From contig CABQLI010000058.1 in assembly GCA_902464965.1 (NCBI GenBank), forward strand, positions 1 through 14,972: 14,972 nucleotides of DNA. Reading direction: 5' to 3'. Below are positions 6,601 to 14,824 of this stretch, one piece after another. How positions within the stretch are numbered: the first letter of the stretch is position 1; each line of letters starts with the position of its first letter. The notes below the pieces were generated by a model. It saw nothing but the letters and a program-made list of their open reading frames with translations, did no database searches and was not told where the DNA came from. This DNA is from an uncultured Collinsella sp. Lineage in GTDB: Bacteria > Actinomycetota > Coriobacteriia > Coriobacteriales > Coriobacteriaceae. A program made the position numbers and the translations under genes.

Positions 6601-6678
6601 TTACAAACACTTGACAATGCGCTCACGTACATATGAGCCGCGATTCCTACTATCGATACTGCTGAATTGATATCGATA
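6601..6678 (+). promoter_or_regulatory. Control region of pstB with TTGACA box and twin TATCGATA palindromes
   Basis: TTGACA at 6611-6616 is a perfect -35, with a related TTACAA ten bases before it (6601-6606). No good -10 lies 16-18 bp downstream; TACTAT (6649-6654) is farther away. The 8-bp palindrome TATCGATA occurs at 6651-6658 and again at 6671-6678, exactly 20 bp apart and therefore on the same face of the helix. The second copy ends just before the ribosome binding site. The arrangement suggests a regulator-controlled promoter. Spaced TTxACA-type repeats recall PhoP boxes, but only two are present. Confidence 0.4.
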
Positions 6679-6692
6679 TGGAGGTATGCGGT

Positions 6693-7568
<876 letters not shown>

Positions 7569-7578
7569 TACCATCTAG

Positions 7579-7592
7579 TAAAGGTACCTTTA
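7579..7592. promoter_or_regulatory. Perfect 14-bp palindrome before the PhoB-like gene
   Basis: TAAAGGTACCTTTA is perfectly self-complementary with no spacer. It lies 10 bp after the pstB stop and 40 bp before the start of the response regulator gene. A compact palindrome without a loop or T tract suits a dimeric DNA-binding protein better than a terminator. No clear promoter hexamers accompany it, so the downstream pair may be co-transcribed with pstB. Confidence 0.35.
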
Positions 7593-7632
7593 GGGTTAAG
7601 ATGCGGTCATGCCGGCCGCAAAGGGGTTCAAC

Positions 7633-8361
7633 ATGATCTATTACGTCGAGGACGATGACAACATCAGGGATCTGACGGTCTACGCGCTGCGCAAGCAGGG
7701 AATCGAGGCCGAGGGCTTTTCGTGCGATGGCGAGTTTAAGGCCGCCGTGGCGCGACGGGTACCCGATGCTGTCCTGCTCGACATCATGCTGCCCGATACC
7801 GATGGTTTGGCGATTATGCGCCGCCTGCGCGCCGACCGCCTGACGGCGACGGTGCCCATCATGATGCTTACCGCCAAGGACACCGAGCTCGACAAGGTGA
7901 TGGCGCTCGATGGCGGTGCTGACGATTACCTGACTAAGCCGTTTTCGCTCATGGAGCTTGCGAGTCGCTGCCGCGCACTGCTGCGTCGCGGCGGCATGGT
8001 CAAGCAGGCGAGCGATGTGCTCAGCGTGGGCGACATTGTGCTCTCGCCCAGCCATCGCGAGGTGACCGTTGCCGGCGAGCCGCTTAAGCTCACCCTGCGC
8101 GAGTTCGACCTGCTCGAGTACCTCATGCGCAAGCCCGGCGTGGTCTTTACCCGCGAGTCGTTGCTGCAGAGCGTGTGGGGCTGGGACTTCGACGGCGGTT
8201 CGCGCACCGTTGACGTGCACGTGCAGACGCTTCGCCAAAAACTGGGCGAGCATGCCAGCGCCATCGAGACCGTGCGCGGCGTGGGCTACCGCTTGGCCGA
8301 GCCTTCTGCCGGTGATGGTGCCGAAGGTGACGTCACCGCGGCCACCGCATCGGAGGAGTAA
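7633..8361 (+). CDS. OmpR-family response regulator, PhoB/PhoP-like
   Basis: Phosphorylation-controlled transcription factor of 242 residues. The ATG at 7633 is chosen over one at 7609 because AAGGGG (7621-7626) lies 6 bp before it, and because MIYYVEDDDN is the expected receiver start. Receiver features: Glu6/Asp7/Asp8, phospho-acceptor Asp50 in LLDIMLPD, Thr80, Lys102. The C-terminal winged helix contains TRESLLQSVWGWDF and ends VRGVGYRL, followed by an acidic, Ala-rich tail of about 20 residues. The next gene, its kinase, begins 3 bp after the stop. Position after pstB is the reason to call it the phosphate-starvation regulator; the sequence alone shows only the OmpR/PhoB class. Confidence 0.9.
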   Translation: MIYYVEDDDNIRDLTVYALRKQGIEAEGFSCDGEFKAAVARRVPDAVLLDIMLPDTDGLAIMRRLRADRLTATVPIMMLTAKDTELDKVMALDGGADDYLTKPFSLMELASRCRALLRRGGMVKQASDVLSVGDIVLSPSHREVTVAGEPLKLTLREFDLLEYLMRKPGVVFTRESLLQSVWGWDFDGGSRTVDVHVQTLRQKLGEHASAIETVRGVGYRLAEPSAGDGAEGDVTAATASEE

Positions 8362-8364
8362 CCC

Positions 8365-9789
8365 GTGGTCTTCGCTCCCCAGGGAAAACATACGCTGTCG
8401 CACCGCGTTTTTGTGACGATCTTTGTCTGCGCCATGGCGGTTATCGTGGCGTTTACGGTGCTGGGTGCGTTCTTTGTGCAAAACACCTTGGCGGATGCCA
8501 CGAGTGCCAATCTGGCGCAGGAAACCGAGCTCATTGCTGCCGCCCTCGACGAGCAGCAGGAGCCCATCCCGTTCTTGCGTAGCCTTGATCGCGAGGACTT
8601 GCGCATCACGCTGATTAATAAGGATGGATCGGTTGCCTACGACAACGAGGCGCCGCCTTCCACACTGCCCAACCATGGCGATCGCCCCGAGGTCATCGAG
8701 GCCTTTGAGAATGGTTCGGGTTCCGCGGAGCGCGCAAGCTCTACGCTCGACGAGATTATGCTGTATCGCGCCGTCGCCCTTGATAACGGCCAGGTTGTCC
8801 GCTTGGCGCAGGCCCAGCCTGGCGTTGCGGCGATTTTGCTGTCGATGGTGGCGCCGATGCTGCTTATCGCAGCAGCGGGTGCGGTACTCTCGTTTTTTAT
8901 GGCGCGCCGCGAGTCCCGTGCCATCATCGCGCCGTTGCAAGAGGTGGATTTGGACCACCCACGCCGTAGCTATGAGCACGCCTATGCCGAGATGGTCCCC
9001 ATGCTTGAGCGTATCGAGTCGCAGCGCCAGGAGCTCAAGCGCCAAATGGCGGTGCTAGCGGACAACGACCGTATGCGCCGCGAGTTCACGGCGAATATCA
9101 CTCATGAGCTCAAGACGCCGCTTACGGCGATTTCGGGCTATGCCGAGCTCATCGCAAACGGCATGGTCGAGGGCGAGGACGACCTGCGCAACTTTGGCGG
9201 TCGCATCTATCGTGAGGCGGGCCGTTTGGCAGCGCTTGTCAACGACATCCTTACGCTGTCTAACTTGGACGAGGCCGAGCGTGCAACTGAGGGCGAGGCG
9301 GTGCCCATTGGGTCCACGGAGCCTATTGAGCTCTCGCGTGCCATCTACGCGGTTGAGCAGCGTCTTGAACAGGTCGCCCGTCAGGCGAATGTGACGATAA
9401 GTCATGAGACCAAGCCTGTGGTCATCGAGGGCGTGTCGCGCTTGATTGACGAGCTCATCTATAATCTGGCAAGCAACGCCATCCGCTACAATCGACCCGG
9501 CGGTACGGTTACGCTGCAGTGCGGCACCAACGACGAAGGCCATCCGTTCCTTGCGGTCGCCGACACGGGAATCGGTATCGCGCCTGAAGAGCAGGGCAAG
9601 GTATTTGAGCGGTTCTATCGCGTGGACAAGAGTAGGTCCAAGGCGCGCGGCGGAACCGGTCTGGGGCTTGCCATTGTCAAGCATGCGGCCCTGTATCATC
9701 ACGCCACGCTCGATCTGTCGAGCGAGTTGGGCGTGGGAACCACCATTACGGTGACGTTTCCCATACAGCAGGACGAGCCATTCGCATAG
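8365..9789 (+). CDS. Sensor histidine kinase, PhoR-like
   Basis: Membrane kinase of 474 residues, partner of the preceding regulator. The GTG start is supported by GGAGGAG (8352-8358), 6 bp upstream and inside the end of the regulator gene. Membrane segment 1 is about residues 14-38 and segment 2 about 153-180, framing an outside domain of roughly 115 residues with no family I can name. A short linker leads to the H box with His247 in TANITHELKTPLTAISGYAE, N box Asn368/Asn371, G1 DTGIGI (400-405) and G2 GGTGLGLAIVKH (429-440). No PAS domain is evident in the linker. Context with pstB suggests phosphate sensing; the ligand itself cannot be read from the sequence. Confidence 0.9.
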   Translation: MVFAPQGKHTLSHRVFVTIFVCAMAVIVAFTVLGAFFVQNTLADATSANLAQETELIAAALDEQQEPIPFLRSLDREDLRITLINKDGSVAYDNEAPPSTLPNHGDRPEVIEAFENGSGSAERASSTLDEIMLYRAVALDNGQVVRLAQAQPGVAAILLSMVAPMLLIAAAGAVLSFFMARRESRAIIAPLQEVDLDHPRRSYEHAYAEMVPMLERIESQRQELKRQMAVLADNDRMRREFTANITHELKTPLTAISGYAELIANGMVEGEDDLRNFGGRIYREAGRLAALVNDILTLSNLDEAERATEGEAVPIGSTEPIELSRAIYAVEQRLEQVARQANVTISHETKPVVIEGVSRLIDELIYNLASNAIRYNRPGGTVTLQCGTNDEGHPFLAVADTGIGIAPEEQGKVFERFYRVDKSRSKARGGTGLGLAIVKHAALYHHATLDLSSELGVGTTITVTFPIQQDEPFA

Positions 9790-9814
9790 CGATACAACAT
9801 AGGTATTGATGTAG

Positions 9815-9843
9815 ACGCCGCATTTGACTTTCGGGTGCGGCGT
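9815..9843 (+). terminator. Probable terminator after the PhoR-like gene
   Basis: ACGCCGCA (9815-9822) pairs perfectly with TGCGGCGT (9836-9843), loop of 13, and is followed by TGTTGTGCAATTTT, which is T-rich but interrupted. It lies 25 bp after the stop codon and separates the regulator genes from the polysaccharide cassette. Confidence 0.6.
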
Positions 9844-9907
9844 TGTTGTGCAATTTTACGATTGCTTCCGACATTTTTACAGGAGAGCCTGTTTCTTATG
9901 TATAGAG

Positions 9908-9935
9908 TTTGGTCTCGGTAAAAAGATGCGATAAC
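9908..9935 (+). promoter_or_regulatory. Candidate promoter of the Wzz/kinase/phosphatase operon
   Basis: TTTGGT (9908-9913) and GATAAC (9930-9935) with a 16-bp spacer are the best pair in the 195-bp gap. A start near 9942 would give a leader of about 43 nt. A small hairpin, ACAGG-AGAG-CCTGT, followed by TTTCTT, lies upstream of this. Elsewhere in the gap I see nothing further. Confidence 0.35.
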
Positions 9936-9984
9936 ATACGGACAGTTTTGTCAATCCGAACTGGGGAAATGAAAGGCAAGCTGC

Positions 9985-10641
9985 ATGACCCTTCTCGAAC
10001 TGTTCCAGCTGCTGAAGAAGCACCTCAAGCTGGTCATCACCCTTCCGGTGGTCTGTGCGATCGCCATGGGCATCGTGTCCTTCGTTGCGATGGACAACAC
10101 CTACACCGCGACGACGAGCATGTACATTCTCGCCAAAACCGACGATAGCGGTCAGATGAGCTACAACGATCTCTCGGCGAGCCAGATGCTTTCCAACGAT
10201 ATCGCCACGCTGCTGGATAGCGATAGCGTTAAGAGCGGTGCTGCCAATGAGCTGGGCCTTGCTGACCTGGATGACTACAAGGTGTCTGTTTCCTCCGAGA
10301 CCACCACGCGTGTCATTACGCTTTCGGTTACCGGCACCGATGCCAAGGAGACGGCTAAGGTCGCAAAGGCCATGGCCAGCTCGGTGAGTACGGTCGCTCA
10401 GAACGTCGGCGCTGCCCAGAGCATCAACGTTATCGACGAGGCTAAGACTCCCGAAGTCCCCAGCGGCCCCAAGCGCACGCTGTACGTTGCTGTCGCGTTC
10501 CTCGCCGGTATCTTTATCGCAGTCGCCTATGTCGTTTTGGCAGACATGCTCAATACCCGCATCCGCGGTGCCGAAGAGGCAGAAGAGCTCCTGGGCATTC
10601 CCGTTGTTGGCCGAATTCCGGCTATGAAAGGTGGTAAATAG
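9985..10641 (+). CDS. Wzz-type chain-length determinant / BY-kinase transmembrane adaptor
   Basis: Membrane protein of the polysaccharide co-polymerase family (CpsC/CapA/YveK type), 218 residues. The N-terminal cytoplasmic piece MTLLELFQLLKKHLK is typical. Membrane segment 1 is about residues 15-36, the outside region about 37-163, and membrane segment 2 about 166-187, preceded by the Pro-containing EVPSGPKR motif expected just before it. The short C-terminal tail reaches the cytoplasm, where in Gram-positive bacteria it activates the separate tyrosine kinase. That kinase gene begins 2 bp after this stop. The ribosome binding site GAAAGG (9971-9976) is 8 bp from the ATG. The outside domain is short, as in the Gram-positive proteins rather than enterobacterial Wzc. 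Confidence 0.88.
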   Translation: MTLLELFQLLKKHLKLVITLPVVCAIAMGIVSFVAMDNTYTATTSMYILAKTDDSGQMSYNDLSASQMLSNDIATLLDSDSVKSGAANELGLADLDDYKVSVSSETTTRVITLSVTGTDAKETAKVAKAMASSVSTVAQNVGAAQSINVIDEAKTPEVPSGPKRTLYVAVAFLAGIFIAVAYVVLADMLNTRIRGAEEAEELLGIPVVGRIPAMKGGK

Positions 10642-10643
10642 GC

Positions 10644-11381
10644 ATGGCTAAGGCAAAGAACACCGATAAGCTCGTTGTACAGAATGCCGCCAAGACCCTT
10701 CTGGCCAACATCCGCTTTGCGAGCGTGGACGACCCCATTCGCACCATCACCGTTACCTCCTCGATTCCCAACGAGGGCAAGTCTACGGTTTCCATTAACC
10801 TTGCTCAGGCAATCGCCACGAGCGGCAAGTCCGTGCTCCTGGTTGAGGCCGATATGCGCCGCAGGTCCCTTTCCGATATGCTCGGCGTTCGTTCGCGCGG
10901 CGGACTCTATGCGGTCCTTTCCGAGCAGATCTCCATTGACCAGGCAATTGTCGAGACGGGTCAGAAGAACTTCTACTTCCTCGATGCGGAGCCTCATATT
11001 CCCAATCCTGCCGACATCATCGTCTCTCACCGCTTTGCCAAGTTGGTAAAGGCACTGTCCGCCAAGTTCCAGTACGTCATCTTTGATGCTCCCCCGGTCG
11101 GCACCTTCATCGATGCTGCCGAGATTGCCAGCCTGACCGACGGTACGCTGTTCGTGGTGCGCGAGGACTTCACCAAGCGCGAGGAGGCACTCAACGCTAT
11201 CGGCCAGCTTAAGAAGTCCGAGAAGGTCAAGCTCATCGGTACCGTTATGAACTACTGCGAGACCGAGACCAGCGAGTACTACTACTCCTACTACACCAAG
11301 GACGGTAAGAAGGTGAAGAAGGGCTCCGACGATCAGGGGACTTCCAAAAAGGGCATCTTCACCAACCGAGCAAACGTTTAG
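10644..11381 (+). CDS. BY-family tyrosine kinase (CpsD/CapB type)
   Basis: Cytoplasmic autophosphorylating tyrosine kinase, 245 residues, that acts with the preceding adaptor in capsule or exopolysaccharide control. Walker A is SSIPNEGKSTVS with Lys46, Walker A' is VLLVEADMRRR with Asp70, and Walker B is YVIFDAPPVG (144-153). The C-terminal tyrosine cluster, the autophosphorylation site, is EYYYSYYTKD (Tyr212-214, Tyr216, Tyr217), followed by a Lys-rich tail. The stop of the adaptor lies 2 bp before the ATG, and a GGTGG stretch within the adaptor end can act as ribosome binding site. The phosphatase follows 17 bp after. All parts are intact, so the kinase should be active. Confidence 0.93.
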   Translation: MAKAKNTDKLVVQNAAKTLLANIRFASVDDPIRTITVTSSIPNEGKSTVSINLAQAIATSGKSVLLVEADMRRRSLSDMLGVRSRGGLYAVLSEQISIDQAIVETGQKNFYFLDAEPHIPNPADIIVSHRFAKLVKALSAKFQYVIFDAPPVGTFIDAAEIASLTDGTLFVVREDFTKREEALNAIGQLKKSEKVKLIGTVMNYCETETSEYYYSYYTKDGKKVKKGSDDQGTSKKGIFTNRANV

Positions 11382-11398
11382 TTGATTAAGGCTGACCT

Positions 11399-12049
11399 AT
11401 GCGTGACATTCATTGCCATATCTTGCCGGGTGTAGACGACGGCGCCGCCGATCTCGATGAGAGCTTGGCGATGCTCGAGGCTGCCAAGCGGGCCGGTGTA
11501 ACCAGAATCGTTTGCACTCCTCACTGCCGTGATCCCTATTTTGATTACGACAAGATGTGGGATGCCTTTGAGCTGCTGCGTGATAACGCTGACGGTTTTC
11601 CGCTCCAGATGGGCTTCGAGGTCAACCATCGAAAGCTCGTTGAGCTTGGTATCGACGCCGCGGAGCACTTGCATTTCGATGGAACCAACGAGTTTCTGCT
11701 CGAGCTTTCGACGCATGCCGATGCGTATGCGTTTAGAGAGTACGAGAACACGATTTACGATTTGCAGTGCCGTGGCTACCAGGTGATCATCGCTCATCCT
11801 GAGCGCTATCGTGCGGTTCAAAAGGATGTAAGCGTGGCGGAGCGCCTGGTCGATATGGGCTGCAAGCTGCAGGCTTCGGCGGACTTTATTGCCGGCGGTC
11901 GCTTTGGTCGCGAGAAAAAGCCGGCACAGCGCCTGTTCGATCAGAACCTGTACAGCTTCATCGCGAGCGATGCCCATAACGTGGGTCATTACGATTGCTT
12001 GGCGAAGGCTCGCGCGAAGTTTAGCGTGCGCGGAGCTCATTTTCGCTAA
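11399..12049 (+). CDS. PHP-type tyrosine phosphatase (CpsB/CapC/YwqE type)
   Basis: Metal-dependent protein tyrosine phosphatase that reverses the action of the kinase, 216 residues, cytoplasmic. The PHP-domain metal ligands are visible: DIHCHILPGVDDGA at the N terminus (His5, His7, Asp13/14), His42 in CTPH, His133 in IAHPERY, and Asp191/His193 in SDAHN. This is the low-molecular family found in Gram-positive capsule loci and is unrelated to Wzb. AAGG lies about 9-10 bp before the ATG. No further polysaccharide gene follows: the next reading frame is an acetyltransferase. Confidence 0.92.
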   Translation: MRDIHCHILPGVDDGAADLDESLAMLEAAKRAGVTRIVCTPHCRDPYFDYDKMWDAFELLRDNADGFPLQMGFEVNHRKLVELGIDAAEHLHFDGTNEFLLELSTHADAYAFREYENTIYDLQCRGYQVIIAHPERYRAVQKDVSVAERLVDMGCKLQASADFIAGGRFGREKKPAQRLFDQNLYSFIASDAHNVGHYDCLAKARAKFSVRGAHFR

Positions 12050-12088
12050 AATCTGTCCCTAACGTTCGCATTGAATGAAGGGGCAGCC

Positions 12089-12589
12089 ATGGATATTCAA
12101 CTTAAGACGGGATGCTTTGATGACGCGGCGTTGGTGCGCCGCGTCGTTTTTATGGACGAGCAGGGCTACGAGAATGAGTTCGACGCTATCGACGAGGATC
12201 CGAACTGCATTCATGTGACGCTCTATGTAGACGGCGAGCTTGCCGGTTGCTCGCGCGTGTTTCCCGAAGAGCTTGAGCGCGTGGCTGACGCAGAGGCCCC
12301 GGTGTTGCCGGCATGCGACATGGACGAAGGCGTTGCGGCGGGGGAGACCTACATTATGGGGCGCGTGGCCGTGCTGTCCACCATGCGCCGTCGCGGTCTG
12401 GCAAGCAAGATTGTCGAAGCCAGCGAAGCTGCTGCGTGCGATGCCGGCGCTAAGCTTATTAAGCTGCATGCGCAGGAATACGTGCTGCCGCTCTATGCAA
12501 AGGCGGGCTACACGCAAATTGCCCCGGTAGATTACGAAGACGAGGGCCAACCCCATGTCTGGATGGCCAAGCGCGTAGATGGCAGATAG
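12089..12589 (+). CDS. GNAT-family N-acetyltransferase
   Basis: Acetyl-CoA-dependent acetyltransferase of unknown substrate, 166 residues, cytoplasmic. The acetyl-CoA binding segment is MGRVAVLSTMRRRGLASKIV (about residues 90-109), with the R-R-x-G-x-A/G pyrophosphate loop. The C-terminal LPLYAKAGY is the usual tyrosine-containing motif of the fold. The general shape, with an N-terminal MDEQGY segment and an HAQEYVLPLY strand, resembles the ElaA/YjcF branch. ATG 12089 has AAGGGG about 6 bp upstream and is preferred over an in-frame TTG at 12071. It is 39 bp downstream of the phosphatase with no terminator between, so it may be in the same transcript. Confidence 0.88.
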   Translation: MDIQLKTGCFDDAALVRRVVFMDEQGYENEFDAIDEDPNCIHVTLYVDGELAGCSRVFPEELERVADAEAPVLPACDMDEGVAAGETYIMGRVAVLSTMRRRGLASKIVEASEAAACDAGAKLIKLHAQEYVLPLYAKAGYTQIAPVDYEDEGQPHVWMAKRVDGR

Positions 12590-12627
12590 GGACGTTCCTT
12601 TTCTGCCGGCAGTTGGGGACACTCCTT
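12589..12627. repeat. Direct repeat around a 10-bp palindrome
   Basis: GGGACGTTCCTT (12589-12600) and GGGACACTCCTT (12616-12627) agree at 10 of 12 bases. They flank the perfect palindrome CTGCCGGCAG (12603-12612). The first copy overlaps the stop codon of the acetyltransferase gene. I recall similar GGGAC...TCCTT strings in intergenic DNA of Coriobacteriia, but could not check this. It may be a dispersed repeat. Confidence 0.5.
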
Positions 12628-12653
12628 GGCAATTGGCGCATCGGAGCGCTTAG

Positions 12654-12707
12654 ACATACAGTTTTTCGATTCCGTATGTATATATGCGCGCTAATGGGTT
12701 ATAAAAT
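12654..12707 (+). promoter_or_regulatory. Candidate htpG promoter region
   Basis: TATAAAAT at 12700-12707 is a strong -10, but the -35 position (TGTATA) is poor. Upstream is an inverted repeat, ACATAC (12654-12659) and GTATGT (12674-12679), with 14 bp between, a reasonable shape for a regulator site. I see no CIRCE element (TTAGCACTC-N9-GAGTGCTAA) and no HAIR-like repeat, so the known heat-shock repressors HrcA and HspR are not obviously involved. Confidence 0.4.
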
Positions 12708-12736
12708 CTAAGTCTGAACATAGCAGGTCTGCGATG

Positions 12737-12762
12737 CGGCTCGGGCGACCGGGCCGTTTTTT
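12737..12762 (+). terminator. Intrinsic terminator inside the htpG leader
   Basis: CGGCTCGG (12737-12744) pairs with CCGGGCCG (12749-12756) over a GCGA tetraloop with one wobble, followed directly by T6 (12757-12762). It lies between the TATAAAAT box and the htpG start codon at 12793. It either ends a short transcript from that promoter (attenuation) or ends transcription from the acetyltransferase side. See findings. Confidence 0.75.
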
Positions 12763-12792
12763 GCGGACGGGGGTAGCGCGAAAGGACTGCAC

Positions 12793-14817
12793 ATGCGTCA
12801 ATTTAAGACCGAGAGCAAAAAACTGCTCGACCTCATGATCAACTCCATCTACACCAATAAGGAAATCTTCCTGCGCGAGCTTATCTCTAACGCGAGCGAC
12901 GCCGTCGACAAGCTCAACTTTAAGAGCCTGCAGGACCCGAGCGTCAAGATCGACCAGGGCGACCTAGCTATTCGCGTCTCCTTTGATAAAGACGCCCGCA
13001 CCATTACTATCTCGGATAACGGCATTGGCATGACCGCCGAGGAGCTCGAGCGCAATCTGGGCACCATCGCCCATTCCGGCTCTGAGGAGTTTAAGACCGA
13101 GAATGCCGAGCAGCAGGGCTCCGATGTCGACATCATCGGTCAGTTTGGCGTGGGCTTCTACTCGGCCTTTATGGTCGCCAGCCATGTGAAGGTCGTCAGC
13201 CGCGCCTATGGCGAGGATGTCGCCCATGTGTGGGAGTCGGACGGTCTTGAGGGCTACACCATCGAGGACGGCGAGCGCGCCGAGCACGGTACCGATGTCA
13301 TCCTGACGCTGCGCGAGAACGAGAAGCTCGATGCCGACGGCGAGGCCGAGACCTACGATCGCTTCCTGACCGAGTGGGGCCTCAAGAGCCTGATTCAGCA
13401 GTACAGCAACTATGTGCGCTACCCGATTCAGATGATGGTGTCCAAGAGCCGCCAGAAACCCAAGCCCGAGGACGCCGGCGACGATTACAAGCCCGAGTAC
13501 GAGGACTACCAGGAGCTCGAGACCGTCAACTCCATGACGCCGATCTGGAAAAAGCGCAGCTCCGACGTTGAGCAGAAGGATTACAACGAGTTCTACAAGT
13601 CCACGTTCCACGACTTTGACGATCCTGCGCGCACCATCAGCTTCCACGCCGAGGGCACGCTCGAGTATGACGCCCTGCTGTTTGTGCCGGGCCGCGCGCC
13701 GTTCGATCTGTACAGCAAGGATTACGAGAAGGGTCTGGCGCTCTACAGCTCCAATGTCCTGATCATGGAGAAGTGCGACGACCTGCTGCCCGACTACTAC
13801 AACTTTGTCCGCGGCGTCGTGGACTCTGCCGACGTGACGCTCAATATTTCGCGTGAGACGCTGCAGCAGAACCGTCAGCTCAAGGCCATCGCCAAGCGCG
13901 TGGAGAAGAAGATTACTGCCGATCTTGAGGATATGCGTGACAACGATCGCGAGGCCTACGAGAAGTTTTTTGAGAACTTTGGCCGCGGCCTTAAGTACGG
14001 CATCTACTCGAGCTATGGCATGAAGGCCGATGAGCTCGCCGACCTGTTGCTGTTCTGGTCTGCCAAGGAACAGAAGATGATTACCCTGGCCGAGTATGCC
14101 AAGGGCATGCCCGAGGATCAGAAGGCCATCTACTACGCCGCCGGCGATTCGCGCGAGCGCTTGGCCAAGATGCCCGTGGTAAAGGGCGTGCTCGACCGCG
14201 GCTATGACGTGCTGCTGCTGACGCAGGATGTGGATGAGTTCACGTTCCAAGCTATGCGTGAGTACGTTGCCGCCGATATGCCCAAGATCTACGAGGACGA
14301 TGCTGCCCGCGAGGCTGCCGAGAAGGCTGTGGCCGACGGTGCCGAGCCCGAGGTCGAGGATCGTCATCTGGAGCTCAAGAACGTCGCGACCGGTGATCTT
14401 GACCTGGCGACCGAGGACGAGAAAAAGGAGGCCGAGGACGCCACCAAGGAAAACGAGGACCTCTTCAGCGCTATGAAGGAGGCGCTCGGTGACAAGGTCG
14501 AGAAAGTTGCCGTCTCCGCGCGCCTGACCGATGCCCCCGCTTGCATCACCACCGAGGGCCCACTTTCGCTCGAGATGGAGAAGGTGCTCCAGAAGGGACC
14601 CGACGGCGCGCCCGACGGCATGCCCAAGAGTCAGCGCGTGCTCGAGCTCAACGCCAAGCACCCGGTCTTTGCCAAGCTCGTCGCTGCTCAGAAGGCAGGC
14701 GACGCCGACAAGATCAAGCAGTACTCCGGCCTGCTCTATGACCAGGCCCTGCTGGTCGAGGGTATTCTGCCCGAGGACCCCGTGGCCTTCGCGGCATCTG
14801 TTTGCAACTTGATGTAG
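12793..14817 (+). CDS. htpG: Molecular chaperone HtpG (bacterial Hsp90)
   Basis: ATP-dependent dimeric chaperone of the cytoplasm, 674 residues, within the family range although longer than the E. coli protein. The N-terminal GHKL ATPase domain shows Glu29 (catalytic) and Asn33 in FLRELISNASDAVDKL, Asp75 in DNGIGM, and the lid glycines in GQFGVGFYSAF (116-126). The middle domain has the LNISRETLQQNRQLK segment with its conserved arginine and glutamine. The C-terminal domain ends in a dimerisation region with no MEEVD-type tail, as expected in bacteria. A charged stretch around residues 510-560 (EAAEKAVADGAEPEVED onward) links the domains. AAAGGA precedes the ATG by about 7 bp. It is monocistronic as far as the window shows. 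Confidence 0.97.
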   Translation: MRQFKTESKKLLDLMINSIYTNKEIFLRELISNASDAVDKLNFKSLQDPSVKIDQGDLAIRVSFDKDARTITISDNGIGMTAEELERNLGTIAHSGSEEFKTENAEQQGSDVDIIGQFGVGFYSAFMVASHVKVVSRAYGEDVAHVWESDGLEGYTIEDGERAEHGTDVILTLRENEKLDADGEAETYDRFLTEWGLKSLIQQYSNYVRYPIQMMVSKSRQKPKPEDAGDDYKPEYEDYQELETVNSMTPIWKKRSSDVEQKDYNEFYKSTFHDFDDPARTISFHAEGTLEYDALLFVPGRAPFDLYSKDYEKGLALYSSNVLIMEKCDDLLPDYYNFVRGVVDSADVTLNISRETLQQNRQLKAIAKRVEKKITADLEDMRDNDREAYEKFFENFGRGLKYGIYSSYGMKADELADLLLFWSAKEQKMITLAEYAKGMPEDQKAIYYAAGDSRERLAKMPVVKGVLDRGYDVLLLTQDVDEFTFQAMREYVAADMPKIYEDDAAREAAEKAVADGAEPEVEDRHLELKNVATGDLDLATEDEKKEAEDATKENEDLFSAMKEALGDKVEKVAVSARLTDAPACITTEGPLSLEMEKVLQKGPDGAPDGMPKSQRVLELNAKHPVFAKLVAAQKAGDADKIKQYSGLLYDQALLVEGILPEDPVAFAASVCNLM

Positions 14818-14824
14818 TTAGGTA

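Noticed and set aside
9969..10148. Alternative gene starting with ATG 9969 before the Wzz-like gene
   Set aside because: Different frame overlapping the well-supported Wzz-like protein; the frame ends early and shows no motif.
12964..14661. 565-codon open frame on the minus strand opposite htpG
   Set aside because: It lies entirely within a clearly recognised gene, its translation is rich in Leu/Val/Gly/His as expected from reverse reading of GC-rich codons, and it has no family motif.
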